Shown here: in pieces, positions 38,745-48,851 of the stretch
Numbering within the stretch: the first letter of the stretch is position 1
How the letters are laid out: every line of letters starts with the position of its first letter
NCBI RefSeq assembly: GCF_042653925.1
Contig: NZ_JBHSFQ010000013.1
Location: 97,633-161,632, forward strand
Reading direction: 5' to 3'
Origin: Nocardiopsis_B mangrovi
GTDB taxonomy: Bacteria > Actinomycetota > Actinomycetes > Streptosporangiales > Streptosporangiaceae
Length of the DNA stretch: 64,000 nucleotides
Notes under the pieces: model-generated
The model's database searches: none
What the model was told of the DNA's origin: nothing
The model's input: only the letters and a program-made list of their open reading frames with translations
Translations under genes and position numbers: made by a program

Positions 38745-38973
38745 ACGGGACCCGGGCGTCGTGGTCGCCGTTCTCCAGGTCGTTCAGCCCCAGGCGGATC
38801 TCCTCGGCGATGCCCAGGTAGCTCGCCGGGCACGCCTTGACGGCGGCGTCGATCCCGCCGAGCGGCGGCCACCCGGCGCCCAGGACCGGCTCCCGCAGCG
38901 CCGGGAGGACCGCGGCGATCGCGTCCCAGTCGAGCTCCAGGCCGTCGGGCCCCGATCCGGCGAACTCCTCCAA
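38728..38973 (-). CDS. Hypothetical acidic protein, convergent with the regulator
   Basis: 81 residues if a TTG start at 38973 is used; no ATG or GTG lies in frame before the upstream stop, although codon use looks coding further up. Sequence such as LELDWDAIAAVLPAL and ASYLGIAEEIRLGL suggests a small helical protein. It overlaps the 3' end of the regulator gene by 17 bp on the opposite strand. It may be the 3' remainder of a longer gene whose start was lost. No family is recognised. Confidence 0.45.
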   Translation of the reverse strand: MEEFAGSGPDGLELDWDAIAAVLPALREPVLGAGWPPLGGIDAAVKACPASYLGIAEEIRLGLNDLENGDHDARVPFRRSG

Positions 38974-39124
38974 GGCGTCGCCGTCCTCGACCGCCTCGTT
39001 CAGCCGGCCGAGCTCCGCAGAGGCGGCGTCGTCCCCCGCAGCCGCCGCCTTCCCCCGCCGTTTCCAGGACGATCGCCCCGATCCGACCGCAAACCTACCG
39101 GCGACCGCCGGCGGTCCCGCCCGG

Positions 39125-40186
39125 TCAGCGCCCCCGGCGCCCGTTGCAGTCGCTCAGCCCCCTCTGCCGGCGCCCCTGGCGGCGGCGCGGGAGGGCTTCG
39201 CGGGCCAGGTCGGCGACGCCGATGAGCCCCGCCTCGTTGCCGAGTTCGGCGGCGGCGATCCGGGCCTCGGGGCGGTAGCCGCGCCCGGTGAGGGCGCGGC
39301 GGAAGGACCGGCGCGCGGGCTCCAGCAGCAGGTCGCCGCACTCGGAGACCCCGCCGCCGATGACGAACAGCTCGGGGTCGAACGCCGCGGCGAGGTTGGC
39401 CAGCCCCACGCCGAGCCAGGTCCCGGCGTCCTCCAGCAGCTCGACGCAGGCGCGGTCGCCCTTCGCGGCCAGCTCGCTGACGAGGGTCCCGGTGATGAGC
39501 GACGCGTCGCCGCCCACCGCCTGGACCAGGGTCCGCGCCACCGGGGAGTCCGCTGCCACCAGTTCGCGGGCCTCGCGGGTGACCGAGTGCCCGCTGGCGT
39601 ACTGCTCCCAGCACCCGCGGTTGCCGCACTCGCAGCGGTGGCCGTTGGGCACGACCGTCATGTGCCCGAACTCCCCCGCGATCCCGTGGCGGCCCCGGTA
39701 GAGCCGGCCGTCGATGACGACGGCCCCGCCGATGCCGGTGCCGAGGTTGACCACGACGACGTCGCGGACGTCGCGCCCGGCGCCGACGCACACCTCGGCC
39801 CACGCCGAGGCGTTGGCGTCGTTCTCCACCACGACCGGCAGGCCCAGGCGGGTCCGCAGCGCGTCGCGCAGGGGCTCGTGCCGCCAGGCCAGGTGCGGCG
39901 CGAACAGCACGCTGGCGCGGCGCTCGTCGACGAACCCGGCCGCGGCCACGCCCACCGCGCTCACGGAGCAGTCGGCGCGCAGCTCCTCGACGAGCCCGGC
40001 GATGGTGTCCTCGACCACCTTGGGACTCTTGCTCTTGTCCGGGGTCTCGGTGCGGCGCCGCGCGAGGACCCGGCCGGTCGGGGTGACCACCCCGGCCGCC
40101 ACCTTGGTGCCGCCGATGTCGATGCCGATGGCGAGCCCGCGCGGCTGCCGTGCGGTCGCTGTCGTGTTCGTCAGGTGCGCTGCCAT
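39125..40186 (-). CDS. ROK-family sugar kinase (glucokinase-like)
   Basis: 353 residues. ATP site GIDIGGTKVAAGVV, catalytic Asp in VENDANASAWAE, the ROK signature around GHMTVVPNGHRCECGNRGCW with the C-x-C-G-x-x-G-C-x-E zinc motif, and VIGGGVSECGDLL. Active ROK kinases phosphorylate glucose, N-acetyl-sugars or similar; the zinc motif and length fit GlkA-type glucokinases of actinomycetes. The tail after residue 330 is Arg-rich and dispensable in appearance. It is co-directional with, but not part of, the inositol operon. Confidence 0.88.
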   Translation of the reverse strand: MAAHLTNTTATARQPRGLAIGIDIGGTKVAAGVVTPTGRVLARRRTETPDKSKSPKVVEDTIAGLVEELRADCSVSAVGVAAAGFVDERRASVLFAPHLAWRHEPLRDALRTRLGLPVVVENDANASAWAEVCVGAGRDVRDVVVVNLGTGIGGAVVIDGRLYRGRHGIAGEFGHMTVVPNGHRCECGNRGCWEQYASGHSVTREARELVAADSPVARTLVQAVGGDASLITGTLVSELAAKGDRACVELLEDAGTWLGVGLANLAAAFDPELFVIGGGVSECGDLLLEPARRSFRRALTGRGYRPEARIAAAELGNEAGLIGVADLAREALPRRRQGRRQRGLSDCNGRRGR

Positions 40187-40220
40187 AGCCCGCCCACTGT
40201 AATCGAGCGCTCTCAGCGCA

Positions 40221-41039
40221 TCACGGGGCGGCCGGGGATCTGAGGGCCGGGGCGGGCGCGGGGTCGGCCGCCGCGGCGTCGAGGTCGTGCCGGCCGGCGA
40301 TGGCCTCCTGGAACCGGATCTTCGCGCGGATCAGCGGGCGGCGCACCCGCTCGTCGCGCCATTGCGCCTGGCGCAGCTTGGCCGACCCCTCGGGGTAGTA
40401 CCAGCGGGCCCACGGCGATCCGGGGACCGCCAGCCGCAGCGCCGCGATCACCGAGATGGCGGGGACGAACACCCCCGTGATACCGGTCCAGATCTTGCCC
40501 TTGAGCAGGCTGAGGACCGATCCGGCCAGGTTGACGAGGGCCAGGGCGACCAGGCCGAGCTGCACCGGGGTGCCGCCCGGGCCGGCCGCGCGCACCTCGT
40601 CCCAGCCGAACGGCCGGAACCCGGTGAGCAGCAGTCCGGTGAGAGCGATCGCCACGAACACGGCGTCGACGGAGGTGCGCCCCTGCTCGGTCCAGTAGAC
40701 GTCGCGCAGGTGCAGGATCAGCGCGAACTCGTCCAGGACGAGGGCCGCGCCCAGCCCGAACAGTGCGGCGGCCAGCACGATCGGGGCGCCGTCGCGATCG
40801 GTGATCAGCAGCGCGGAGACCCCGCCGAGCAGCATGAACGCCACGCCGAAGACGACGTGGTGGATGTGCAGGCCGCCGGGGCGCACGTTGCCGGGCCACC
40901 AGCGGACGCGGGCGCGGATCAGCCGGACGCTGACCCGGATGAGCAGGAACCCCGCGACGAACGCGACGAAGAAGCTGAACAGGGGGAGGCGGTCCGCGTC
41001 GACGACGTACAACCCGAACCAGTCGTGCCAGCCGTCCAT
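40221..41039 (-). CDS. Seven-helix integral membrane protein with HIHH motif
   Basis: 272 residues from ATG 41039; the upstream open frame has arginine-rich non-membrane content. About six or seven hydrophobic helices (20-230), with a conserved-looking G-G-L-H-I-H-H segment at the start of helix 2 and an acidic DEFALILH segment in helix 3, followed by a basic cytoplasmic tail (about 220-272). It resembles uncharacterised actinobacterial integral membrane proteins. The clustered His might bind metal or haem, but that is speculative. Confidence 0.7.
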   Translation of the reverse strand: MDGWHDWFGLYVVDADRLPLFSFFVAFVAGFLLIRVSVRLIRARVRWWPGNVRPGGLHIHHVVFGVAFMLLGGVSALLITDRDGAPIVLAAALFGLGAALVLDEFALILHLRDVYWTEQGRTSVDAVFVAIALTGLLLTGFRPFGWDEVRAAGPGGTPVQLGLVALALVNLAGSVLSLLKGKIWTGITGVFVPAISVIAALRLAVPGSPWARWYYPEGSAKLRQAQWRDERVRRPLIRAKIRFQEAIAGRHDLDAAAADPAPAPALRSPAAP

Positions 41040-41237
41040 AGGCGTATCCCCATTTCGCGTCCATGGGTGAACCGCCGCGACGGCGGCCGACCGAACCGTG
41101 GGCAAGGGCACGATTATGGCCCCGTGCGCACTGAGACGCGGTTCCGAAGCCGGAAATTCCCGTCCCGGGCACCCCATGTGCGCGCCCCCGGCGCCTTGAA
41201 GCGGCCGGGGGCTTGAACGGGTCGGATCGTCCGACCG

Positions 41238-42614
41238 CTACGGGGACGGGACGGGGACCGCCGGAGCGGCCAGGCCGGCCGCGGGTTCCGGCGGGGCCTG
41301 CTCATAGGGGAAGCGGGTGGCGCCCAGGGCCGGTTCGAGGTCGAAGAGCCACGCCGCCTTCTCGTCGTACTTGGCGAAGAAGGGCTTGCCGACCAGTTCC
41401 GGGTCGCGCGCCTGGATGAAGCGGAGGACGAAGACCTTCTCCCCCGCGATCTCGGCGGTGCCGTCGACACAGACCTTGCCCGGGGTGGCCGACATCGACG
41501 GCCCGCGCACGGTGCGGGCCAGGCCGGACACCCTGGTGTAGGCGCCGCGGAAGATCTCGTAGGCCCGGGCCAGCGGGACCGCGAAGTAGTCCTGCGGGCC
41601 GGTGTCGCGCTCGACGAACATGTAGTACGGCACCATGCCGTGGCGCACGTGGGTGCGCCACATGCTCTCCCAGGTCGCCGAGTCGTCGTTGATGGTGCGG
41701 ATGAGCGGTGCCTGTGTGCGGATGATCGCGCCCGTGCCGCGGATGCGGCGCACCGCGTCGTGGACGAGGGTGGGCGCCATCTCGTTGGGATGCGAGAAGT
41801 GCGCCATGAACGCGAGGTTCTTGCCGGATTCCACGACCCGTTCGAACAGCCGCAGGGTGTCGTCGGCGTCGGGGTCGGTGGTGAAGCGCTGCGGCCAGTA
41901 GGCGAGCGACTTGGTGCCGATCCGGATGGACTCCAGGGTGTCCACCTGGAGGAGCGGTTCGATGTAGCGCGAGAGGACGCCCTCGCCCATGATCATCGGG
42001 TCGCCGCCCGTGATCAGGACGCTGGTGACCTCGGGGTGCGCGTGGAGGTAGCGGACGAGGTGGTCGATCTCACTGGAGGCGAACTTGAGGTCGGGCTCGC
42101 CCACGAACTGCGCCCACCGGAAGCAGTAGGTGCAGTAGGCGTGGCAGGTCTGACCCTGCTTGGGGAAGAAGAGTACGGTCTCGGCGTACTTGTGCTGCAT
42201 GCCCTCAAGCGGGTCGTTCTCGCCGATCTTGGGGACGTTCAGATCCATCTGGCCCGCCGGGTGCGGGTTGAGTTTCGCCCGGACCCGGTTGGCGGCGGCG
42301 TTGAGTTCCTTGCGCGGCGCGTCCCGGCGCAGCAGGTCGGCGATCCCGGCGACATCGTCGTGCGGCAGCATGTCGGCCTGCGGGAAGACGAGCCGGTAGA
42401 TCGGGTCGTCGGGGGCGGCGTCCCAGTCGATCAGCTCGTCGATGACGTAGCTGTTGACCCGGAACGGAAGCACCGATGCGACCGCGCGCACCGCAAGGCG
42501 CTCATCGGCACCGAGACCGGCCCGAGCGGTCAGCTCGTCCAAGTGCTTGGTCGTGTAGGCACGAAACCGGCGCCCGGTGGACGGGGTCGGTGCCGCGTCG
42601 TGCGTCAAGCTCAC
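41238..42614 (-). CDS. kamA: Lysine 2,3-aminomutase-family radical SAM enzyme
   Basis: 458 residues from GTG 42614 with AGGGAGAC at ideal spacing. The radical SAM cluster motif is C-H-A-Y-C-T-Y-C; GGDPM follows as the SAM-binding glycine motif; the PLP-binding region lies in the C-terminal third (TPGKVCVDGT). The N-terminal helical part (LDELTARAGL to QMDLNVPKIGENDP) matches KamA. It interconverts L-lysine and beta-lysine in characterised members. No beta-lysine acetyltransferase (AblB) is adjacent, so osmolyte synthesis versus antibiotic or lysine-catabolic use is open. Confidence 0.92.
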   Translation of the reverse strand: MSLTHDAAPTPSTGRRFRAYTTKHLDELTARAGLGADERLAVRAVASVLPFRVNSYVIDELIDWDAAPDDPIYRLVFPQADMLPHDDVAGIADLLRRDAPRKELNAAANRVRAKLNPHPAGQMDLNVPKIGENDPLEGMQHKYAETVLFFPKQGQTCHAYCTYCFRWAQFVGEPDLKFASSEIDHLVRYLHAHPEVTSVLITGGDPMIMGEGVLSRYIEPLLQVDTLESIRIGTKSLAYWPQRFTTDPDADDTLRLFERVVESGKNLAFMAHFSHPNEMAPTLVHDAVRRIRGTGAIIRTQAPLIRTINDDSATWESMWRTHVRHGMVPYYMFVERDTGPQDYFAVPLARAYEIFRGAYTRVSGLARTVRGPSMSATPGKVCVDGTAEIAGEKVFVLRFIQARDPELVGKPFFAKYDEKAAWLFDLEPALGATRFPYEQAPPEPAAGLAAPAVPVPSP

Positions 42615-42984
42615 GCGTCTCCCTTCATGAAGTCGACGGGCCGCCCGACGGGGTGGTGCGGGCAGCCCTGACCCGGCGGATCCGGCGTGTTTCACACGCC
42701 GAACGCCCGCCTCTGACGTGAACAATGCGGTTATGCCGCCGGAACGGAGAGTGGTCTCCGCCCCGGCCAGCAGACGGATGTACCCGATCTGCTTCATTTC
42801 TATCCAAATCACCCGAAGCATGTCGTGACCAGGCATCTCGCCCGCCGGGCCATGATCGCCCCAGGGCATGGACGCTGGCAAGAGACCGGCTCGAGGAGGC
42901 ATAGCCTGGCCGAAGGGCGGGAAGTCGGAACGGCGCGGCTCGGCACGCACCCCCCGGGCACACCTTCGAGAGCGAGGACACCAC
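42615..42984. other. Divergent kamA/plsX intergenic region
   Basis: 370 bases without a convincing gene. Its only clear element is the palindrome listed separately. The part at 42780-42830 is AT-richer and may hold promoters in either direction. No lysine-riboswitch-like conserved core was recognised. Confidence 0.5.
42683..42701. promoter_or_regulatory. 8-bp perfect inverted repeat upstream of kamA
   Basis: CGGCGTGT-TTC-ACACGCCG, centred 78 bp upstream of the kamA start on the leader strand. It is short and GC-rich with no T-run, so an operator is more likely than a terminator. Confidence 0.45.
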
Positions 42985-44082
42985 GTGAGCGGCGCACCCC
43001 AGGCGAAGAACCGGCCGGCGGCGGCCGCCGCGCCGGTGATCGCGCTCGACGCCATGGGCGGCGACAACGCCCCCGGGGAGGTCGTCAAGGGCGCCGTGCT
43101 CGCCGTCCGCGAGCACGGCCTGCGCCCCGTCCTCATCGGCCGGTCCCCCGAGGTCACCGCCCTGCTGGCCGAGGAGGACGCCACCGGCCTGATCCCGGTC
43201 GTCCACGCCGAGGACGCCCTCGCCATGCACGAGGGCGCCCTGACCAGCTGGCGGCGCCCCCGCTCCAGCGTCGCCATGGCGTGCAAGCTGATCCGGCAGG
43301 GCGACGCCGCCGCCCTGGTATCGGCCGGCTCCACCGGGGGCGTGGTGGCCACCTCGACCGTGCGCCTGCGCACCCAGCCCGGTGTGCTCCGGGCCGCCCT
43401 CGCCGTGGTGCTGCCCACCCACCCGCGCCCCACGATCCTGCTCGACGCCGGCGCCAACGCCGACGCCAAGCCCGAGATGCTCGTGCAGTTCGCCCACCTG
43501 GGCGCCGCGTACGCGCAGACGGCCCACGGCGCGGCGGCGCCGCGCGTGGGGATCCTCACCATCGGCGCGGAGCCGGGCAAGGGCAACCGCCTGGCGCGCA
43601 AGGCGGCCGAGCTGCTCACCGCGACATCGGCCGAGCCCGGCACGCCGCCGCTGGACTTCCGCGGCAACATCGAGGGCCACGACCTGCTCGCGGGCGAGGT
43701 GGACGTGGTGGTCACCGACGGCTTCACCGGCAACGTCGCGCTCAAGTCGGTCGAGGGCGCGGTGCGGTTCGCGTTCGAGGCGGTCACCGACGCGCTCACC
43801 TCCAGCCGGATCGCCAAGGCGGGCGCGCTGCTCCAGCGCAGGTCACTGCGTGAGCTGCGGACCCGCCTCGACAGCGAGACCTACGGCGGCGCGGTGCTGC
43901 TCGGGCTCAACGGCACCGTGGTGATCGCCCACGGGTCCAGCAGCGCCAACGGGATCGCGCGCGCCTGCCTGCTCGCCCACGAGCTCGCCGGCGGCCGGAT
44001 CGTGGAGCAGGTCCGCCGCCGGCTCGGGGCCACCGCACGCTCGTCCGGCTGGCTGCACCGCCTCAGCCAGAGCGACGAGTAG
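42985..44082 (+). CDS. plsX: Phosphate acyltransferase PlsX homologue
   Basis: 365 residues from GTG 42985 (GAGGACACC upstream). Family motifs: IALDAMGGDNAPGEVVKG, LLDAGANADAKPEMLVQFA, IGAEPGKGNRLARKA and VVVTDGFTGNVALKSVEGA. The usual S-A-G-N-T-G-A loop reads SAGSTGG. PlsX makes acyl-phosphate from acyl-ACP for phospholipid synthesis. In most actinobacteria plsX is next to rpmF and rnc; here it stands alone, so it may be a second, diverged copy. Confidence 0.9.
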   Translation: MSGAPQAKNRPAAAAAPVIALDAMGGDNAPGEVVKGAVLAVREHGLRPVLIGRSPEVTALLAEEDATGLIPVVHAEDALAMHEGALTSWRRPRSSVAMACKLIRQGDAAALVSAGSTGGVVATSTVRLRTQPGVLRAALAVVLPTHPRPTILLDAGANADAKPEMLVQFAHLGAAYAQTAHGAAAPRVGILTIGAEPGKGNRLARKAAELLTATSAEPGTPPLDFRGNIEGHDLLAGEVDVVVTDGFTGNVALKSVEGAVRFAFEAVTDALTSSRIAKAGALLQRRSLRELRTRLDSETYGGAVLLGLNGTVVIAHGSSSANGIARACLLAHELAGGRIVEQVRRRLGATARSSGWLHRLSQSDE

Positions 44083-44216
44083 CGCGGGCGGCGCGGCGGG
44101 AGTTCACCGGTGGTGAGGTAGCGGTCGGCGTGGCCGGTGACGCACGCGCCGCCCGGTCCCACCCCCGCCCGCGGGACGACGGCCCCGGGGCCGATGCGGG
44201 TCCCCATAATGGATCG

Positions 44217-45563
44217 ATGATCCGCCCTCCCCTCGGTCCCGGCCGGACGCCCCGGCGGCACCGGATCGCCGCTCTCCTGCTGGTGCTCGTCGCCACCGCC
44301 GCGACCGTCCTGGCGGGCGTCACCACCGCGCGCTCGTTCACCCCCTCCCCACTCGACCGCGACGGCCCGGCGGTCGCCGCCGACGCGCTGCCCCGGCTGG
44401 CGTTCGTGCGGGCGCGGCTGGACGACGGCGCCGGGGAGCGCATGCAGGCGCTGTTCCCGGAGGGGTACCTGTTCACCCACGTCCTCTACGGCCTCACCCG
44501 GGTGAACACCGGGGTGCTCGACCCCGCTCTGCGCGACGACGCCCTCGCCGAGGCCCGCTGGGCGCTGGAGCGCGCCGAATCCGGTGCGGGCCGGGCCCCC
44601 TTCCCCGCCGATGCCGCCCCCGCCCACGGTGTCTTCCACGCGGGGTGGACCGCCTGGCTGCGCGGGCGGATCGTGGAGCTGGCGGGCGGCCCCGGCGCCG
44701 CCCCCGAGGAGGCGCGGGAGCTCGCCGCCGACACCGAGGAGCTGCGCGCCGCCTTCGACGCCGCCCTCGACGACGGCACCCCCTACCTCATGGCCTATCC
44801 CGGCGCCGCCTGGCCGGTCGACAGCGTGGTGGGGGTCGCCGCGCTGCGCCTCGACGACCGGCTGCGCGGCGCCGGCGCCCACGCCGCCACGATCGACCGC
44901 TGGAGCGCGGCGGTGCGCAAGCGGCTCGACCCCGCCACCGGCCTGGTACCGCACAGCGCCGATCCCGCCACCGGCGCCCCGCTGCAAGGGGCCCGCGGCA
45001 GCTCGCAGGCGCTCCTGCTGCGCTTCCTCGCCGAGATCGACCCCGAGTGGGCCGCCGCCGACCACCGCGAGTTCCGCCGGACGTTCGCGTCCGGGGCGGC
45101 GATGGTGCCCGGGACGCGCGAGTTCCCGCGGGGCGACGACTCACCCGGCGACGTCGACTCCGGCCCGCTCGTCCTGGGGCTGTCGGCGTCGGCGAGCACG
45201 GTGGCACTGGGCGACGCCGTCCTGTTCGGCGACGTCGCGGCCGCCCGGGCGCTGACCGGGATGGCCGAGGCGAGCGGCGTCGCGGTCGAGGCGGGCGGGC
45301 AGCGGCGCTATCTCGGGGGTGTGCTGCCGGTGGGCGACGCGTTCCTGGCGTGGTCGCTGACCGCCGGCGGCGAGGGCGCCGCCCGCGCCGCGCAGGCCGC
45401 CGGGCAGGGCGGCGGGCAGGGGCCGTCGCCCGCGTGGCGGGTGCCGTGGTTCCTGCCGGCCGGCGCGGTGCCGGCGCTGCTGTGGTGGCCCGCGGTCCTC
45501 GCGGTGCAGCGCCTGCGGCATCGCAGCTCAGGCACCGTCGGTGGGGAGGTGTCGGTAGGCTGA
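44217..45563 (+). CDS. Membrane-anchored hypothetical protein with alpha-toroid-like domain
   Basis: 448 residues from ATG 44217. An N-terminal membrane helix (about 17-38) is followed by a large, helix-rich extracytoplasmic domain and a second membrane helix near the C-terminus (WFLPAGAVPALLWWPAVLAV). The segment YLMAYPGAAWPVDSVVGVAAL and the repeated helical pairs recall (alpha/alpha)-barrel proteins of the linalool dehydratase-isomerase type, but this is a weak resemblance. It ends 5 bp before argS in the same direction. Confidence 0.65.
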   Translation: MIRPPLGPGRTPRRHRIAALLLVLVATAATVLAGVTTARSFTPSPLDRDGPAVAADALPRLAFVRARLDDGAGERMQALFPEGYLFTHVLYGLTRVNTGVLDPALRDDALAEARWALERAESGAGRAPFPADAAPAHGVFHAGWTAWLRGRIVELAGGPGAAPEEARELAADTEELRAAFDAALDDGTPYLMAYPGAAWPVDSVVGVAALRLDDRLRGAGAHAATIDRWSAAVRKRLDPATGLVPHSADPATGAPLQGARGSSQALLLRFLAEIDPEWAAADHREFRRTFASGAAMVPGTREFPRGDDSPGDVDSGPLVLGLSASASTVALGDAVLFGDVAAARALTGMAEASGVAVEAGGQRRYLGGVLPVGDAFLAWSLTAGGEGAARAAQAAGQGGGQGPSPAWRVPWFLPAGAVPALLWWPAVLAVQRLRHRSSGTVGGEVSVG

Positions 45564-45567
45564 GGCA

Positions 45568-47301
<1,734 letters not shown>

Positions 47302-47305
47302 CACG

Positions 47306-47340
47306 GTCCCGGTGCCCGCCGCGGCGCGGGTACCGGGGAC
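47306..47340 (+). terminator. argS terminator
   Basis: A 14-pair stem with one bulged G and one G/T pair over a 6-nt loop, starting 5 bp after the argS stop. It is GC-rich without a T-run. Confidence 0.75.
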
Positions 47341-47511
47341 ACGCGGAAGGGGCGCTCCGGCGGCCGCCGCCTCACGAAGTAAGGGTAGGCGCGGGCGGAA
47401 CGGTGGAGCTGCACGCGGAAGGGGCGCTCCCTCGCGGGGCACCCCTTCGCGCGCTCCGGCGGCCGCCGCCTCAGGGAGTAGGGGTAGGCGCGGGCGAGGC
47501 GGTGGAGCTGC
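47341..47511. repeat. Imperfect tandem repeat duplicating the 3' end of the leftward gene
   Basis: Unit 1 (47341-47412) and unit 2 (47413-47511) both begin acgcggaaggggcgctcc and end ggtggagctgc. Unit 2 has an extra block of about 27 bp. The second unit contains the real stop codon and last codons of the leftward Pro-rich protein (S-P-A-P-T-P-T-P); unit 1 would encode a variant of the same tail. Confidence 0.8.
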
Positions 47512-48070
47512 GCGGTCCCCACCCCCCGCCGCCGTGGTCATCGTCGTCGGTGGGATCGGTGGGGTCCGGGTCGGGCCCCGGGTCGGGGTCGCTCGGATCG
47601 GGCCCGGTGGGCTCGGGGTCGGGCGGCTCGACGGTCGGCCGCCCCGTGGGCCGGGGATCGTCGCCGGGGTCGTCACCGCCCGGATCGTCCGGCTCCTCGG
47701 GCCCGGGCTCCGGAGCCGGGGCACCGGCCCCGCCGTCGTCCGCGGGCGGTTGCTGTCCGGGCGCCGCCGGGGGAGCCCCGGGACGCACCTCGGCGGCACC
47801 GCTGGCGCCGGGTTCGGGCGGCACCGGCGACGCCCCGCCACTGTCGGCGCTGGGCGTCGCGCCCTGCCAATCGGCGGCGGGCGGGTCACCGACCCGTACG
47901 TCGTCGGCGCCCCCGGCCAGGTCCATGCCGACCAGGGTGACTCCGCCGACCACGGCGAGCCCGGCGACCAGGCCGCCTACGACCATGGTCCGCCGGCGCT
48001 TGCGCAGCCGCTCCTGTTTTCGCCGGTCGCGCCGTGATAAGCCGTCCGGCCGTCGTTGGTCTCCGCTCAT
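47471..48070 (-). CDS. Membrane-anchored acidic Pro-rich protein
   Basis: 199 residues. A basic cytoplasmic head of 27 residues (RRDRRKQERLRKRRR) leads into one membrane helix (about 28-50). The exported part is a 145-residue disordered region of Pro, Asp, Gly and Glu with DPDP/PDPTDP runs. Topology is type II. The same plan (short head, one helix, Pro/acid tail) is seen at 48852-49505 and 54310-54894. No function is recognised; a spacer or cell-wall-spanning role is possible. Confidence 0.65.
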   Translation of the reverse strand: MSGDQRRPDGLSRRDRRKQERLRKRRRTMVVGGLVAGLAVVGGVTLVGMDLAGGADDVRVGDPPAADWQGATPSADSGGASPVPPEPGASGAAEVRPGAPPAAPGQQPPADDGGAGAPAPEPGPEEPDDPGGDDPGDDPRPTGRPTVEPPDPEPTGPDPSDPDPGPDPDPTDPTDDDDHGGGGWGPRSSTASPAPTPTP

Positions 48071-48851
48071 TCGGATCGCTGACTACTCGTGGGGTCGACC
48101 CGGTCCGCGCGGCTCCGTGCGGGGCCGGTGGGGTGCGGCCGGGTCGTCGGTCGGACGTCCGTGGTGGGGGGCGGCACGGCGGACGTATCTCAGCTGAACG
48201 GTAGATGACGGTGCGTTCCGTGACACCCCGGCGGTAGGGGGCCGATCGCCGCCAACCCCCGGAGAGCAGGGAATCCGGGCAGGCGAATGTGACGCACTCA
48301 ACACTGAAAGGCGCCCGAAAGCCTCTTTTCACCGGCTTCGCGATAGGCGTCGGTGATCACCGTTGCGTTCGCGGGCGGCGGGAAAGGGAAGACGTGCCAT
48401 CGGTTGCAGGGATGGCACGGAGGCCGAGATCAGGGGCGGAACGCAGGGTGGGGCGCGGTGCGGCGGACGTATCTCAGCTGAACGGTAGATGACGGTGCGT
48501 TCCGTGACACCCCGGCGGTAGGGGGCCGATCGCCGCCAACCCCCGGAGAGCAGGGAATCCGGGCAGGCGAATGTGACGCACTCAACACTGAAAGGCGCCC
48601 GAAAGCCTCTTTTCACCGGCTTCGCGATAGGCGTCGGTGATCACCGTTGCGTTCGCGGGCGGCGGGAAAGGGAAGACGTGCCATCGGTTGCAGGGATGGC
48701 ACGGAGGCCGAGATCAGGGGCGGAACGCAGGGTGGGGCGCGGTGCGGCGGGCCGCCGCCGCGCTGGAAGCGGTGGCAGGGGGCCGGACCGCGGTGCCGGA
48801 TCGGAACCGGTGCTGGATCGGAAACGGTGGCGGATCAGGAGCGGTGGCGGA
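48071..48851. other. Gene-free interval dominated by a tandem duplication
   Basis: 781 bases between two leftward Pro-rich protein genes. Most of it is the 284-bp duplication listed below. Short frames inside the two copies have identical sequence and poor ribosome sites, so they are not called. After the duplication (48745-48851) there are smaller gatcggaa/gcggatcag direct repeats. Confidence 0.6.
48177..48744. repeat. Perfect 284-bp tandem duplication
   Basis: Copies 48177-48460 and 48461-48744 appear identical base for base, and the 6-mer cggcgg occurs at the start of each and again at 48745-48750, consistent with slippage or unequal crossing-over at microhomology. Each copy carries the leader-side DNA of the leftward gene ending at 47471, so that gene may have a doubled promoter region. 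Complete identity points to a very recent event. Confidence 0.92.

Noticed and set aside
42615..42984. Lysine riboswitch upstream of kamA
   Set aside because: Conserved L-box core segments were not found; only a short palindrome is present.
42615..43817. N-terminal extension of the lysine aminomutase frame
   Set aside because: The added 400 residues are antisense to plsX and Ser/Thr/Ala-rich; a GTG with a good ribosome site at 42614 gives the normal family length.
47413..47450. Separate terminator GAAGGGG...CCCCTTC between argS and the leftward gene
   Set aside because: The 7-bp stem has a 17-nt loop and is part of the tandem repeat; the stronger hairpin at 47306-47340 explains argS termination.
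48289..48616. Short ORFs repeated in the two copies of the 284-bp duplication
   Set aside because: They lack good ribosome sites, have basic antisense-like composition, and differ in length only because the duplication ends; no family is recognised.
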